This document shows positions 1 through 8,931 of a DNA stretch of 64,000 nt, piece after piece. The DNA is from Gracilibacillus kekensis (GTDB lineage: Bacteria > Bacillota > Bacilli > Bacillales > Amphibacillaceae). The notes under the pieces were generated by a model. That model had not been told where the DNA came from. It saw only the letters and a list, made by a program, of their open reading frames with translations, and made no database searches. A program made the translations under genes and the position numbers. The first letter of the stretch is position 1, and each line of letters opens with the position of its first letter. The stretch lies in the NCBI RefSeq assembly GCF_900143085.1, contig NZ_FRCZ01000001.1, positions 620,001-684,000 of the forward strand. Direction: 5' to 3'.

Positions 1-481
1 ATACTGATAAGTTTCACTAACCCTAATATAATTTTACTATATTATAATAAAAACGTACACCTGATTGTTAAAGACCGGTAATGATATGATTTAGTATGAC
101 TTCATGATAATGCTGAAGCAATGGAAGAAACGCTTTGTGGAATATGCTTGTCGACTTTGTTTGTTCACGGAATATCAGCCTATATCTTGTGAAACTGAGA
201 ACTTTTCTTACGAAGAACAGCTAATACCCCGACATGAATAGCCTCCCGCCCCTGAAGTGAGCCCAGCATCTCGTCAAGAGCACACATATTCCATTTCCTT
301 CAACATTTTCTGTATCTTTTTCTTTGCATATTTGCCCCAATGCTTTACGGCGTTTTCCGAAATACCTTGTTGTTTTAAAATTATTTACACGCATGATAAA
401 AGTAACAAACCATCACCTTTGCTAATCCGATAATATTACTGTATATCCATTAACATTTGTATATCCTCATCGATCTCTATA
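1..481. other. Gene-poor edge with possible degraded coding traces
   Basis: No intact gene was found here. On the minus strand short open stretches in three different frames follow one another between about 400 and 70; the middle one (180-287, 35 codons) reads as plausible protein and contains SLQGREAIHVGVLAVLRKK. The run of frames suggests an old, frameshifted gene remnant, but I cannot name a family. Bases 3-12 (actgataagt) resemble the end of the repeat at 1724-1754. Confidence 0.25.
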
Positions 482-1546
482 TTATTTTCTTGTCAATAGC
501 CTTTGTATACTACTTAGTACAGGCTTTTGTCCATTTAAAACTACTCCAGAAAGCTCTGCTATTATTTGTATCCCTAACAAAATCAATCCAAAAATAACTA
601 ATGATACTAGCATCGTAGTGCTGCTAAAGATAATAGCCATAATCCCAAAGAAACCACTAAATGCATATATAATTAATACCGCAGTTTGATGGCTATACCC
701 TATATCCATTAATTGATAATGAATATGTTTTCTATCTGGAGCACCAATATTTTGTTTATTTATTAACCTTCTGAGTATAGCGAATAGCGTATCAAATATT
801 GGTACTGCAATTACAATTATAGGTATAATAAAACTGAATAAAGCTACATTTTTAAATAACCCTAACATTGAAATAACAGCAATTGCATAACCTAAAAATA
901 ATGCTCCTGTATCACCCATGAATATTTTAGCAGGGTAAAAATTATGATAAAGAAAGCCTAAGCAACTTCCTATCATTATAATACAAAGATATACCACTAA
1001 TAGTTGGTAATCCATAATCGCCATGATTAATATGCTTGTTAAACCAATAGCAGAAACTCCAGCAGCAAGCCCATCTAATCCGTCAATCAAGTTAATTGAA
1101 TTAGAAACACCCACAATCCAAAGAATTGTCAAAGGATAGGAAAATCCATGAAGCTCTACAGGACCAATGAATGGAATAGTTATTGCATCAATTAAAAGTC
1201 CTGAAGACATCACAATAACAGATGCAATTAATTGTCCAATAAGTTTTTGATATGCTTTTAAACTTATTAAATCATCTATAATACCAGTGACAATTATAAC
1301 CAAACCACCAAGTATTATAGCTAACATATAAGGGTGTTGTGGCTGTATATATAATAATCCAGCAACTACTCCTAAGATGATAGCAATTCCACCAAGTCGC
1401 GCTCTTATCCTTTCATGCTTTTTTCTTTCATCAGGAAGATCTATTGCATTTATTTTTATTGCTAGCTTTTTCACTATTGGTGTAGTAGCAAATGCGACTA
1501 CAGCAGATAATACAAATGCTATCACGAGTTCAAGAATATTATACAT
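482..1546 (-). CDS. WecA/TagO-type undecaprenyl-phosphate sugar-1-phosphate transferase (copy 1)
   Basis: This integral membrane enzyme of the MraY/WecA/TagO family would transfer a sugar-1-phosphate (usually GlcNAc-1-P) from a UDP-sugar to undecaprenyl phosphate, the first step of teichoic acid or surface polysaccharide synthesis. Visible family motifs are the DGLDGLAAG loop after NSINL, the MGDTGALFLGY block and the cytoplasmic PDRKHIHYQL motif, with about ten hydrophobic segments. The ATG at 1546 (354 aa) is preferred over the upstream GTG because GGGTGG sits just before it. A close paralogue lies at 3453-4496. Which lipid-linked sugar each makes cannot be told from sequence. Family assignment is firm, substrate is inference. 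Confidence 0.9.
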   Translation of the reverse strand: MYNILELVIAFVLSAVVAFATTPIVKKLAIKINAIDLPDERKKHERIRARLGGIAIILGVVAGLLYIQPQHPYMLAIILGGLVIIVTGIIDDLISLKAYQKLIGQLIASVIVMSSGLLIDAITIPFIGPVELHGFSYPLTILWIVGVSNSINLIDGLDGLAAGVSAIGLTSILIMAIMDYQLLVVYLCIIMIGSCLGFLYHNFYPAKIFMGDTGALFLGYAIAVISMLGLFKNVALFSFIIPIIVIAVPIFDTLFAILRRLINKQNIGAPDRKHIHYQLMDIGYSHQTAVLIIYAFSGFFGIMAIIFSSTTMLVSLVIFGLILLGIQIIAELSGVVLNGQKPVLSSIQRLLTRK

Positions 1547-1723
1547 AGGATCCACCCACTTAAATTGTAATTCGTTTTATATTGAATAAGTTTTGTCAAT
1601 GACAGATTTTATATACTCATTATTATGTTGCTATCTATATATTTTAGTCGATTCGTTGTTTAAATTAATCCCTGCTTCGTCCTTTAACTTCTGATGATCG
1701 GGACCGTGTATTAATTTATCAGT

Positions 1724-1754
1724 GGGTATTACAGACGCTAACTCCCTGATAAGT
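1724..1754. repeat. Copy 1 of a short dispersed repeat (gggtattacagacg)
   Basis: The 14 bases gggtattacagacg at 1724-1737 recur exactly at 4969-4982. Here they are followed by ctgataagtctcact, nearly the same as bases 4-18 of the window (ctgataagtttcact). The copies lie at gene edges in the surface-polysaccharide region. They may be the end of a decayed mobile element or a small repeat family; no transposase is near. Confidence 0.5.
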
Positions 1755-1760
1755 CTCACT

Positions 1761-3221
1761 TTATTTAGAGATAGATTCCGTTTCAAGCATCAAAATATCC
1801 TTCACATTTTCTTTATAGATATCTTTATTAAACACGCTATTGAATTTAAGCTTAAGATAGTTTGGAAAATTCAACTTATAAGAACCTTCTTTTACCACTA
1901 TATACTTTTCTTCACTCATTTCATAATTATTGATATTAAAATATAAGAAGTGCTTTAGTTTATTCATTCTATACATGTCTATTTTGATCGCTTTGCTTTG
2001 CCCAAGTCTCCTAGTTTCACCAAAAACCTTTTTAAACATACCGGTGTATTCATAGAAACGATATATTCTATTATTTGCATTTAAATAAAGTATTTGATCA
2101 TCAAAGATAAAGGTTGTATTTTCCTCAAAAATCTCAGCATCCCCAAAGTGTTCCATTAATGACTTTTGTTTTAACCAACCCTTTTCAAAATCGTAATATA
2201 CTCCTATATTGGTAACAATAAACATACTTACTAAGACAGAGAAAATACACACTCTTACTTTTGATTGAAGATGGAAAATATCGAATATCAATGACAAAAA
2301 ATAATACAATATAAGACTCGCCCCTAAGGGGACTAGTATTTGTTGTCTGCTATTCCAATCATTTAACATTGGCATTTTTCCAACCGCTAGATATGCGTAG
2401 GTACCAGCTATAAATACAACAACCCCTAGTACTATAAAGAATAAATTTCTTATAAATATTGGTAAACCTATTGTTGGTTTTGATTTAATTTTAATAAAGG
2501 TAATCAGCAATAGCAAAATGATAAACATGAACAACCATTCCATGATAGTGTTTGGAATAGACCACTTTATCACTTCAATAAATGAATAATCAAAGCTATC
2601 AAGTATATTTTTAAATAAGCTAGTTAATTTAATAGGCCCTATTTCATTGTATTCCTTATATAAACCTGTCGTAACAAATACATTATTTTTAAATACCCAA
2701 TATAAAATAGGTAGAATAAAAAAAACGGTGTGCTTAGCAACTATCTTAATAAGGTTCTTAACATTCCAAATAGAATCTTTATTAAAATATAACAGATAAA
2801 TATGGTTATAATATAAAATACTAATAAAGAGGGAGTAAAAAAAGAAAAAAAATAAGGATAAAGACACAATTCGAACAATAATACTCCGCTTTTTCAAGAA
2901 TATCGTAAATAACCATAGCACAAAAAAGAATAAAAAGTGATTTATTGAATGATTAACTATTACTAGACTAATCTTAGCCGAGTTAACAGGAAATGTAATA
3001 AAAAATAAAACAATAAATAGCCGTGCTGTGGATCCAATTTCTCTTATATTTCTTAGTATCAGATACAAAAACAAACCTGAAAAGAAATAGCTTAAAAAGG
3101 TCAATAATTTAAATACAAATACACTCTCATCACCAAAAATCAAAAAAATTGTTTTCAGTTCTGCTAAAAAGGTATAATATCCATTCGCAGCAAATTGTTG
3201 TTCCAAACCTTCAAAACTCAT
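1761..3221 (-). CDS. Unassigned polytopic membrane protein
   Basis: I do not recognise this gene firmly. The 486-residue product has about 9-10 hydrophobic segments over residues 35-350 and a soluble C-terminal tail of about 130 residues. That layout is common in oligosaccharyl or glucosyl transferases of the GtrII/PMT-like type and in capsule-locus membrane proteins, which suits its place between two WecA/TagO-like genes. AT content is very high, even for this locus. No ribosome binding site is visible before the ATG at 3221, an in-frame TAA lies only eight codons upstream, and the usual N-terminal acidic loop of GtrII proteins is absent, so the gene may have lost its 5' end. Confidence 0.6.
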   Translation of the reverse strand: MSFEGLEQQFAANGYYTFLAELKTIFLIFGDESVFVFKLLTFLSYFFSGLFLYLILRNIREIGSTARLFIVLFFITFPVNSAKISLVIVNHSINHFLFFFVLWLFTIFLKKRSIIVRIVSLSLFFFFFYSLFISILYYNHIYLLYFNKDSIWNVKNLIKIVAKHTVFFILPILYWVFKNNVFVTTGLYKEYNEIGPIKLTSLFKNILDSFDYSFIEVIKWSIPNTIMEWLFMFIILLLLITFIKIKSKPTIGLPIFIRNLFFIVLGVVVFIAGTYAYLAVGKMPMLNDWNSRQQILVPLGASLILYYFLSLIFDIFHLQSKVRVCIFSVLVSMFIVTNIGVYYDFEKGWLKQKSLMEHFGDAEIFEENTTFIFDDQILYLNANNRIYRFYEYTGMFKKVFGETRRLGQSKAIKIDMYRMNKLKHFLYFNINNYEMSEEKYIVVKEGSYKLNFPNYLKLKFNSVFNKDIYKENVKDILMLETESISK

Positions 3222-3343
3222 ATTATAAACTGTCCCACAGAGTTAGTAAAACCTGGATTAGATAACTTTTCTTCTGGTGATGTGTGTTCCTTTGTCTAAA
3301 TAATCTCCTTATTATATCCCAATAAAGTTGAAATATCACAAAA

Positions 3344-3371
3344 AGAAGCACTCCTAGTAAAGGGTGCTTCT
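3344..3371 (-). terminator. Rho-independent terminator after the second WecA/TagO gene
   Basis: On the minus strand the sequence reads AGAAGCACCC, a short loop, GGAGTGCTTCT and then TTTTTG: a stem of about ten pairs with one bulge followed by a T run. It lies 80 bp past the stop codon of the gene at 3453-4496. Confidence 0.75.
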
Positions 3372-3452
3372 CCAAGCAGTGCTGTATTTATGACGAATCA
3401 TAAGTTTTCGCTTCACAGTCGTGTGCTTCAACTAAAGTATATTTTTAGTTAT

Positions 3453-4496
3453 CTAACTTTGAAATCTCGAAAGAAAATTAATGATAGGTTTATACTTTTT
3501 CCCTACTAATCCAGTCAACTCCACTGTTAGTTCAATCGCGATCAATAAGAATATTAATGTAATAGTTGATCCCCATAAGGTAGATCTAGTAAAAATTATT
3601 GCTGCTGTACTAAAGATACAACTCATAGCATAAATCAGAAGAACTGTCTGTCTATGAGTAAATCCCAGACGTAGTAAACAATGATGTAAGTGCAATTTAT
3701 CAGGTGCTGATAAAGGTTTCTTCAATAGAATCCTTCTAATTATGGCAAATAAAGTATCCAAAATTGGCACACCTAATATAATAATAGGAACTAGTATGGA
3801 AAAGAATGTTACATTCTTAAAAAGCCCCATAATGGATAATATACTAATCATGTAGCCTAGCAATAAAGAACCTGTATCCCCCATAAAAATTTTCGCTGGA
3901 TGAAAGTTATAAAGCAAGAAGCCTAGTGTGCTACCTACAACGATAAATCCTAAGAGAGCCACAAATGTATTACCGATCGATAACGCCATTGTTGAAATCG
4001 TAAGTAAGGCAATGGAAGAAATTCCGGCTGCTAAACCATCTAATCCATCTGTTAAATTAATTGAATTAGTTATTCCTACGATCCAAAGAATAGTCAGAGG
4101 AATACTAATTATACCAAACTCTAATCTATCAACAAATGGTAGTGTTAGAAACTCAATTTTAATACCACCAAATATCGTTAGGATAGCAACAATTATTTGA
4201 CCTAAAAACTTTACTTTTGGGCTAAGGCTAAATATATCATCTAATACACCGATTAAAGCAATTAGCGTTGCCCCAACCAATATAAAAATAGTCTCTTTTT
4301 CCTTAGGTAGAAAGAGTAAACTTCCTATAATTATACTTATATATATACCTAGTCCACCTAATCTGGGCATTATTTTTTCATGTACTTTTCTTTTATCAGG
4401 CTGATCTGTTGCACCCATTTTAAGTGCTAACTTCTTTACATACGGAGTAAGCAGTGTCGTAATTAAAAAACACACCAATAATGCTATAAAAACCAT
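3453..4496 (-). CDS. WecA/TagO-type undecaprenyl-phosphate sugar-1-phosphate transferase (copy 2)
   Basis: A second membrane sugar-1-phosphate transferase, 347 aa and closely similar to the one at 482-1546. It carries NSINLTDGLDGLAAG, MGDTGSLLLGY and the loop PDKLHLHHCLLRLGF, where the HLHH histidines are the more usual form (the other copy has HIHY). About ten hydrophobic segments are seen. The ATG at 4496 is chosen because GGAGG lies six bases upstream; the longer TTG-initiated frame would run through this ribosome binding site. It has its own terminator at 3344-3371. Likely roles are lipid-linked GlcNAc-1-P or bacillosamine-type sugar-1-P formation for the neighbouring polysaccharide locus. 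Confidence 0.9.
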   Translation of the reverse strand: MVFIALLVCFLITTLLTPYVKKLALKMGATDQPDKRKVHEKIMPRLGGLGIYISIIIGSLLFLPKEKETIFILVGATLIALIGVLDDIFSLSPKVKFLGQIIVAILTIFGGIKIEFLTLPFVDRLEFGIISIPLTILWIVGITNSINLTDGLDGLAAGISSIALLTISTMALSIGNTFVALLGFIVVGSTLGFLLYNFHPAKIFMGDTGSLLLGYMISILSIMGLFKNVTFFSILVPIIILGVPILDTLFAIIRRILLKKPLSAPDKLHLHHCLLRLGFTHRQTVLLIYAMSCIFSTAAIIFTRSTLWGSTITLIFLLIAIELTVELTGLVGKKYKPIINFLSRFQS

Positions 4497-5071
4497 TTTT
4501 ATCCTCCAAATCACTATTAACAATTTATTTTAAAGAGTTTGTTTTTTATATTTCCTATCATTCGAGTACTTGAGTAATTATACTAGAATGATAATTTCTT
4601 TTCAACTATAATTTTATTTTTCGAAAATAAAATGTTTATAGAATAGATTCATTGGAACTAAAAGAGACCCTCAGCTATTCAAGTATTCAAGCTATAACAC
4701 GAACACGAATTTTAAAGCGATGAGTTAGAAGTGAGGATGAAACCATATTAATTCCTTCGATAATTTGCCTACTCAGCTCTCTTTCCCCAACAAGTTACAC
4801 TTCTTCAATAAGTGAAATTTTGGCCTATATAACTTTACCACACTAACTTTGAAAGCAAGTTAAATCTATCATTCATTTTTTCTTTTTTAGATAACTATTT
4901 GTCAGGATGTTAGTAACCTTTATCCCCCTCTAAGTAAATCTTCACAAGTTCTTCTCGTTCTTAAGTGGGGGTATTACAGACGGTTATTCACTGTGATAAA
5001 GGTTATTCAATTACTCATTATTTTATTCAGGTTTCTATATATTATTTTAATTCTGTGTAGATTAGATGAAG
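4497..5071. other. Intergenic region, no gene supported
   Basis: This is AT-rich sequence between the second WecA/TagO gene and the Wzz-like gene. No frame longer than a few tens of codons looks protein-like. The only structure noted is the copy of the gggtattacagacg repeat at 4969-4982. Confidence 0.6.
4969..4982. repeat. Copy 2 of the gggtattacagacg repeat
   Basis: This is an exact 14-base match to 1724-1737. The flanks are also related: gtgggg before it, and ggttattcactgtgataaa after it, against gctaactccctgataag in copy 1. Confidence 0.5.
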
Positions 5072-5992
5072 TTAACTGTTCTTATTTACTCTAATTTCTT
5101 CTTTGAAAAATTTCATAAATAGGACTAAGAAAATTCCCAAAAAGAAACCGATAAATGTGAATATGAAATATATATAAGAATCCTCAACTGAGCTCTCAAC
5201 TGACTCCATTTGGTTATCACTAATCTCAAGCATTTCAATTCCATTTTCTTTTAAAGTTAAAAGGTCTGTATAATGAGTTGAAGATTCTTTATAAGAATTG
5301 ATATGATTTGTGATTTTACTGCTTATTTCTATAAAAGCTATCTTTTCAGAAGGTGTTAAGTTATTTATACTAGCCAATAACTCCTGAGAAATATTAACAG
5401 TCATTTCGCCTATTAAAGCATCTTTTATAAAAGATAAGCTCAACAATTCGTTTTGATGGAAACTACTATCTTCAAATTCATTATAAGCTTCTGTTACATT
5501 CAACATATCACTCTCAACTTTTTGTTCATATTCCTTTATTTGTTCTGTTAATAGCTCATCTAATTGTGTACCTACATAATTTTGGGTTAGTTCTGTTATC
5601 TCTTTTAAAATTAATTCATTTTGGTTTTGATTTTTTCCTTTTATAGTAATAGTTAACAGTTTATTTTCTGTAGAGTTATTAATGCTAATTGAGTTTATTA
5701 TTTTTTCTTCACTAATTTGTAAATCTGTATTTTCAATCAGTTGCTGCATTAAATCATCTGAAGTTATGATATCCGTGAAGTTTTGAGTACTCACTATTTC
5801 GTTAATCTCTTCATTTAATATTTCATAATTTCCCTTTGGAAAATTATATGTTAATTTCAATGAAGTAGAGTACGTGTTTTCCTTCAAGAATTCATTTACA
5901 ACAAAACTTAGACCTATAGAGACAAGAATAATTAATAAAATAACTATTTTGCCTTTCCATATCGTTTTTAGTACATCTTTTAATTGGAACAT
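5072..5992 (-). CDS. Wzz/YveK-like polysaccharide chain-length determinant
   Basis: The 306-residue product has the layout of polysaccharide copolymerases: a short cytoplasmic N-terminus, a transmembrane helix at about residues 14-32, a large extracytoplasmic helical domain rich in Glu, Asn and Gln, and a second helix near residues 275-295 ending in a short basic tail. Such proteins set chain length together with a Wzy polymerase, and a Wzy-like gene lies at 18893-20101. No BY-kinase partner gene is in the window, and the tail has no Walker motif. The ATG at 5992 follows GGAGG by eight bases and is preferred over the TTG at 6007. Family assignment rests on topology and recalled similarity. 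Confidence 0.7.
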   Translation of the reverse strand: MFQLKDVLKTIWKGKIVILLIILVSIGLSFVVNEFLKENTYSTSLKLTYNFPKGNYEILNEEINEIVSTQNFTDIITSDDLMQQLIENTDLQISEEKIINSISINNSTENKLLTITIKGKNQNQNELILKEITELTQNYVGTQLDELLTEQIKEYEQKVESDMLNVTEAYNEFEDSSFHQNELLSLSFIKDALIGEMTVNISQELLASINNLTPSEKIAFIEISSKITNHINSYKESSTHYTDLLTLKENGIEMLEISDNQMESVESSVEDSYIYFIFTFIGFFLGIFLVLFMKFFKEEIRVNKNS

Positions 5993-6170
5993 TCTTTCGT
6001 CCTCCAAATTTAATAAATTAACTTATTTATTATTTATATAATCACTTCAAATATACTTTTAGTTTGAAATGTGAATCTAATTTATTTTAAGATACTTTTA
6101 CCTTAATTTAAATAGTTAATTGTTCCTGTATTTATTGTTTCCTTATTAGATTTTATTATACTATACACTA

Positions 6171-6205
6171 ATTATAGGTGGGTTTCATATATACCCACCT
6201 ATAAT
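6171..6205 (-). terminator. Hairpin terminator after the amidase gene
   Basis: A perfect 13-bp inverted repeat, ATTATAGGTGGGT and ACCCACCTATAAT with a 9-base loop, starts 4 bp past the amidase stop codon. The T-rich tail is weak, so this could also act as an mRNA-stabilising hairpin. Confidence 0.6.
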
Positions 6206-6208
6206 TTA

Positions 6209-8443
6209 TTAGTTTATTTTATATGTTAATACTTCATATGCTTGATATGCATTGGTAGAACCTTGTTCTCTTACATGAACTACTAGTTTATAGTTTCCTG
6301 CAACACTTGGTTTCCATCCAATATTTGTATCACTGCTATAGTTCTGAATTAAGATCCATTCTCCTGTATCTATATTCTTTTGCCAGAATTTATACTCTAC
6401 TGGATTTTTGCTCGTTGCCTTAGCATTAACAATTATTCTTTCATTTACTGGCTGTGGACTTGCTTTGTCTGCTTCAAACGATGTGATGCTGAGCTCTAGG
6501 TTATCTACAGTATAACTGATAGTACTATAAACCTGATATGGTTCTGTAGATCCTTGTTCTCTTACATGGACAACTAGTTTATAGTTTCCAGCAACACTTG
6601 GATTCCATTCTATGTTTGTGTCACTACTATAGTTTTGGATTAACGTCCATTCTCCTGTATCTAGGTTCTCTTGCCAAAATTTATACTCTACTGGGTTAGA
6701 ATCTGTCGCCTGTGCACTGACCATAATTCTTTCATTTACTGGTTGTGGACTTGCTTTGTCTGCTTTAAACGATGAAATAACAGGTTTCGGCTTCTCAATT
6801 ACATAATTGAGCGTTTTATACGACTGATAAGGTTCTGTGGTCCCTTGTTCCCTTACATGAACCACAAGCTTATAGTTCCCTGCAACGCTCGGCTCCCATC
6901 CTATATTCGTATCCGTACTATAGTTCTGAATTAAGGTCCATTCTCCTGTATCTAAATTCTCTTGCCAAAATTTATACTCTACTGGATTATTACTTGTCGC
7001 CTTCGCATTGACTATTATTCTTTCATTTATTAGCTGTGGACTTGCCTTGTCTGCTTCAAACTCTGTTATATTCGGCTTACTGATCACATAATTAAGAGTC
7101 TTATAAGATTGATATGGTGTTGTTGAACCTTGTTCTCTTACATGAACCACCAGTTGGTAGTTTCCTGCAATAGTCGGCTCCCATCCTATATTCGTATCCG
7201 TACTATAGTTCTGAATTAAGGTCCATTCTCCTGTATCTAAATTCTTTTGCCAGAATTTATACTCTACTGGATTTTCATTTGTCGCCTTTGCATTGACTAT
7301 TATTCTTTCATTTATAGACTGTGGACTTGCCTTGTCTCCTTCAAACTTTGTAATAGTTGGTTTTGGATCTTCTATTACATAATGGAGCGATTTATATGTT
7401 TGATATGATTTTGTAGATCCTTGTTCCCTTACTTGAACGACTAGTTTATAATTCCCTGCAACGCTTGGTTCCCACCCTATGTTCGTGTCACTACTATAAT
7501 TTTGCAATAAAGTCCATTCTCCTGTATCTACATTCTCTTGCCAGAATTTATATTCTACAGGTTCACCAGAAGTCGCTTTTGCATTAACGATTATTCTTTC
7601 ATCTACTCGTTGTGGACTTGTTTTATCTGCTCCAAATGATGTTATTACAGGAGTACCCAATTTATAATAATTAATTATGGAATTAGCTATTTTTAGCGCC
7701 ATTTGTTCTTGATTATTTTTAATTTTAAATAAATCTTCTAAATTAGATGTAAACCCATTTTCTATTAGTATAGACGCCATGTTTGTATGTCTAGTTACAT
7801 ACAAATTATGATCTTTACTACCTGATGAGGTGTACCTTTTTTTAAATCCTAATGAAGCTAAAGCATCAGCAATATCTAATGATAGCTGTTGGCTTTCTTG
7901 TACTACACTATGAAAAGGCTTTTTATCATAAACGATAATATTATTCACATGTGCTTTTTTCGTTTTTCCATTATCACTATAAAATATATAGGATTCTCCA
8001 TTTACTTTTTTCTCGTATAAATAATCATACGTTTTCCCATTATATTTGACATAATAATCATCACTCTGAATGTTAGCTCTGTATGAACTAAAATGCGTAC
8101 TAATACCTTGTGCACTAGAATAATAGTTAGAATCATGATGGATACTTAAAAACAAATCAGCATTTTTTACGTTTGCAAAATCAGCTCTTTCCTCTAACGA
8201 TAGATATTCGTCACCATTCCTTGTTAAAATAACTTCAGTAAAAGGATCTAGTCTATCTTTAATCAACCTGGAAAGCTCTAGATTAATGTCTTTTTCTTGC
8301 ACGTTATAGTTAACTGCTCCAGGATCCCATCCCCCATGTCCCGGATCAATCACTATTCTTTTTGAAGCCTCCACTTGAATTCCTATCACCAAGAAGGAAA
8401 TAAAGGCAAAAAGATAGGTAATTATTATTTTTTTATATTTCAT
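6209..8443 (-). CDS. Secreted N-acetylmuramoyl-L-alanine amidase (Amidase_3) with five C-terminal repeats
   Basis: The protein is a zinc amidase that would cleave the bond between MurNAc and the stem peptide. After a signal peptide (about 1-27) the Amidase_3 domain shows IDPGHGG (His36), Glu50, SIHHDS (His102) and ILIENGF (Glu228) as the zinc and catalytic residues. The domain is split by an extra segment at about 120-178, rich in Tyr and Lys. From residue 265 to the end (744) are five repeats of about 95 residues with the pattern SPQ.VNERI, YKFWQ, GEWTL and VHVREQG, resembling Y_Y_Y-type repeats. The same repeats occur in the upstream gene at 8932-12063. The ATG at 8443 follows GGGAG; a GTG three codons upstream is less likely. 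Confidence 0.9.
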   Translation of the reverse strand: MKYKKIIITYLFAFISFLVIGIQVEASKRIVIDPGHGGWDPGAVNYNVQEKDINLELSRLIKDRLDPFTEVILTRNGDEYLSLEERADFANVKNADLFLSIHHDSNYYSSAQGISTHFSSYRANIQSDDYYVKYNGKTYDYLYEKKVNGESYIFYSDNGKTKKAHVNNIIVYDKKPFHSVVQESQQLSLDIADALASLGFKKRYTSSGSKDHNLYVTRHTNMASILIENGFTSNLEDLFKIKNNQEQMALKIANSIINYYKLGTPVITSFGADKTSPQRVDERIIVNAKATSGEPVEYKFWQENVDTGEWTLLQNYSSDTNIGWEPSVAGNYKLVVQVREQGSTKSYQTYKSLHYVIEDPKPTITKFEGDKASPQSINERIIVNAKATNENPVEYKFWQKNLDTGEWTLIQNYSTDTNIGWEPTIAGNYQLVVHVREQGSTTPYQSYKTLNYVISKPNITEFEADKASPQLINERIIVNAKATSNNPVEYKFWQENLDTGEWTLIQNYSTDTNIGWEPSVAGNYKLVVHVREQGTTEPYQSYKTLNYVIEKPKPVISSFKADKASPQPVNERIMVSAQATDSNPVEYKFWQENLDTGEWTLIQNYSSDTNIEWNPSVAGNYKLVVHVREQGSTEPYQVYSTISYTVDNLELSITSFEADKASPQPVNERIIVNAKATSKNPVEYKFWQKNIDTGEWILIQNYSSDTNIGWKPSVAGNYKLVVHVREQGSTNAYQAYEVLTYKIN

Positions 8444-8931
8444 TAAGTTCACTCCCGATGTTAATTAGTATTTCTCTACTTATCTTACGATCTCTCCTTA
8501 ATTTTTTTGACTTAATATGATATTTGAGTTTTGTTCAAGTTAAATTGACATATGAATAATGAAAGGTTAATAGCGGAACGATTTGATAGATTCCAATTCC
8601 TTCTGATCAAACGAATTTAAAAGATTATAGAATTTACTCACTCCCCAGATATCTATTCACATTTTTATCACGGAGATGGCAACCGTTCGCAAGATTCTAA
8701 TGAAAGAAGTCTCCATAGAACAGTACTTACTTTCTTATGTATCTATCGTATATATCACATAAAAGTGTCAGTAAGATTTTCATAACCTTTGCTGTTTGAT
8801 TATATTTCAAAATTGGAAGGTTCCTCCTTTATAGGAATAAAGAAGGCCTTCCTTTTGTTTAGAACCTAAATATTGGATAGGTTTAATGAAATATAAATGA
8901 ATATTTATTTTATGAGCCTCTTCGTTAAACC
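8444..8931. other. Intergenic region between the two repeat-protein genes
   Basis: No coding sequence is supported. A long imperfect inverted repeat at 8818-8857 (GGAAGG...CCTTCC with CCTCCTTTA pairing TAAAGAAGG) follows the stop of the SpoIID-like gene and is the likely transcription end. Its T-rich side faces the plus strand, so direction is uncertain. A promoter for the amidase gene is expected but no convincing -35/-10 pair was picked out. Confidence 0.45.

Noticed and set aside
1-481. Insertion sequence or transposase remnant
   Set aside because: Broken frames exist but no transposase motif or terminal inverted repeats could be shown; kept only as possible degraded coding sequence.
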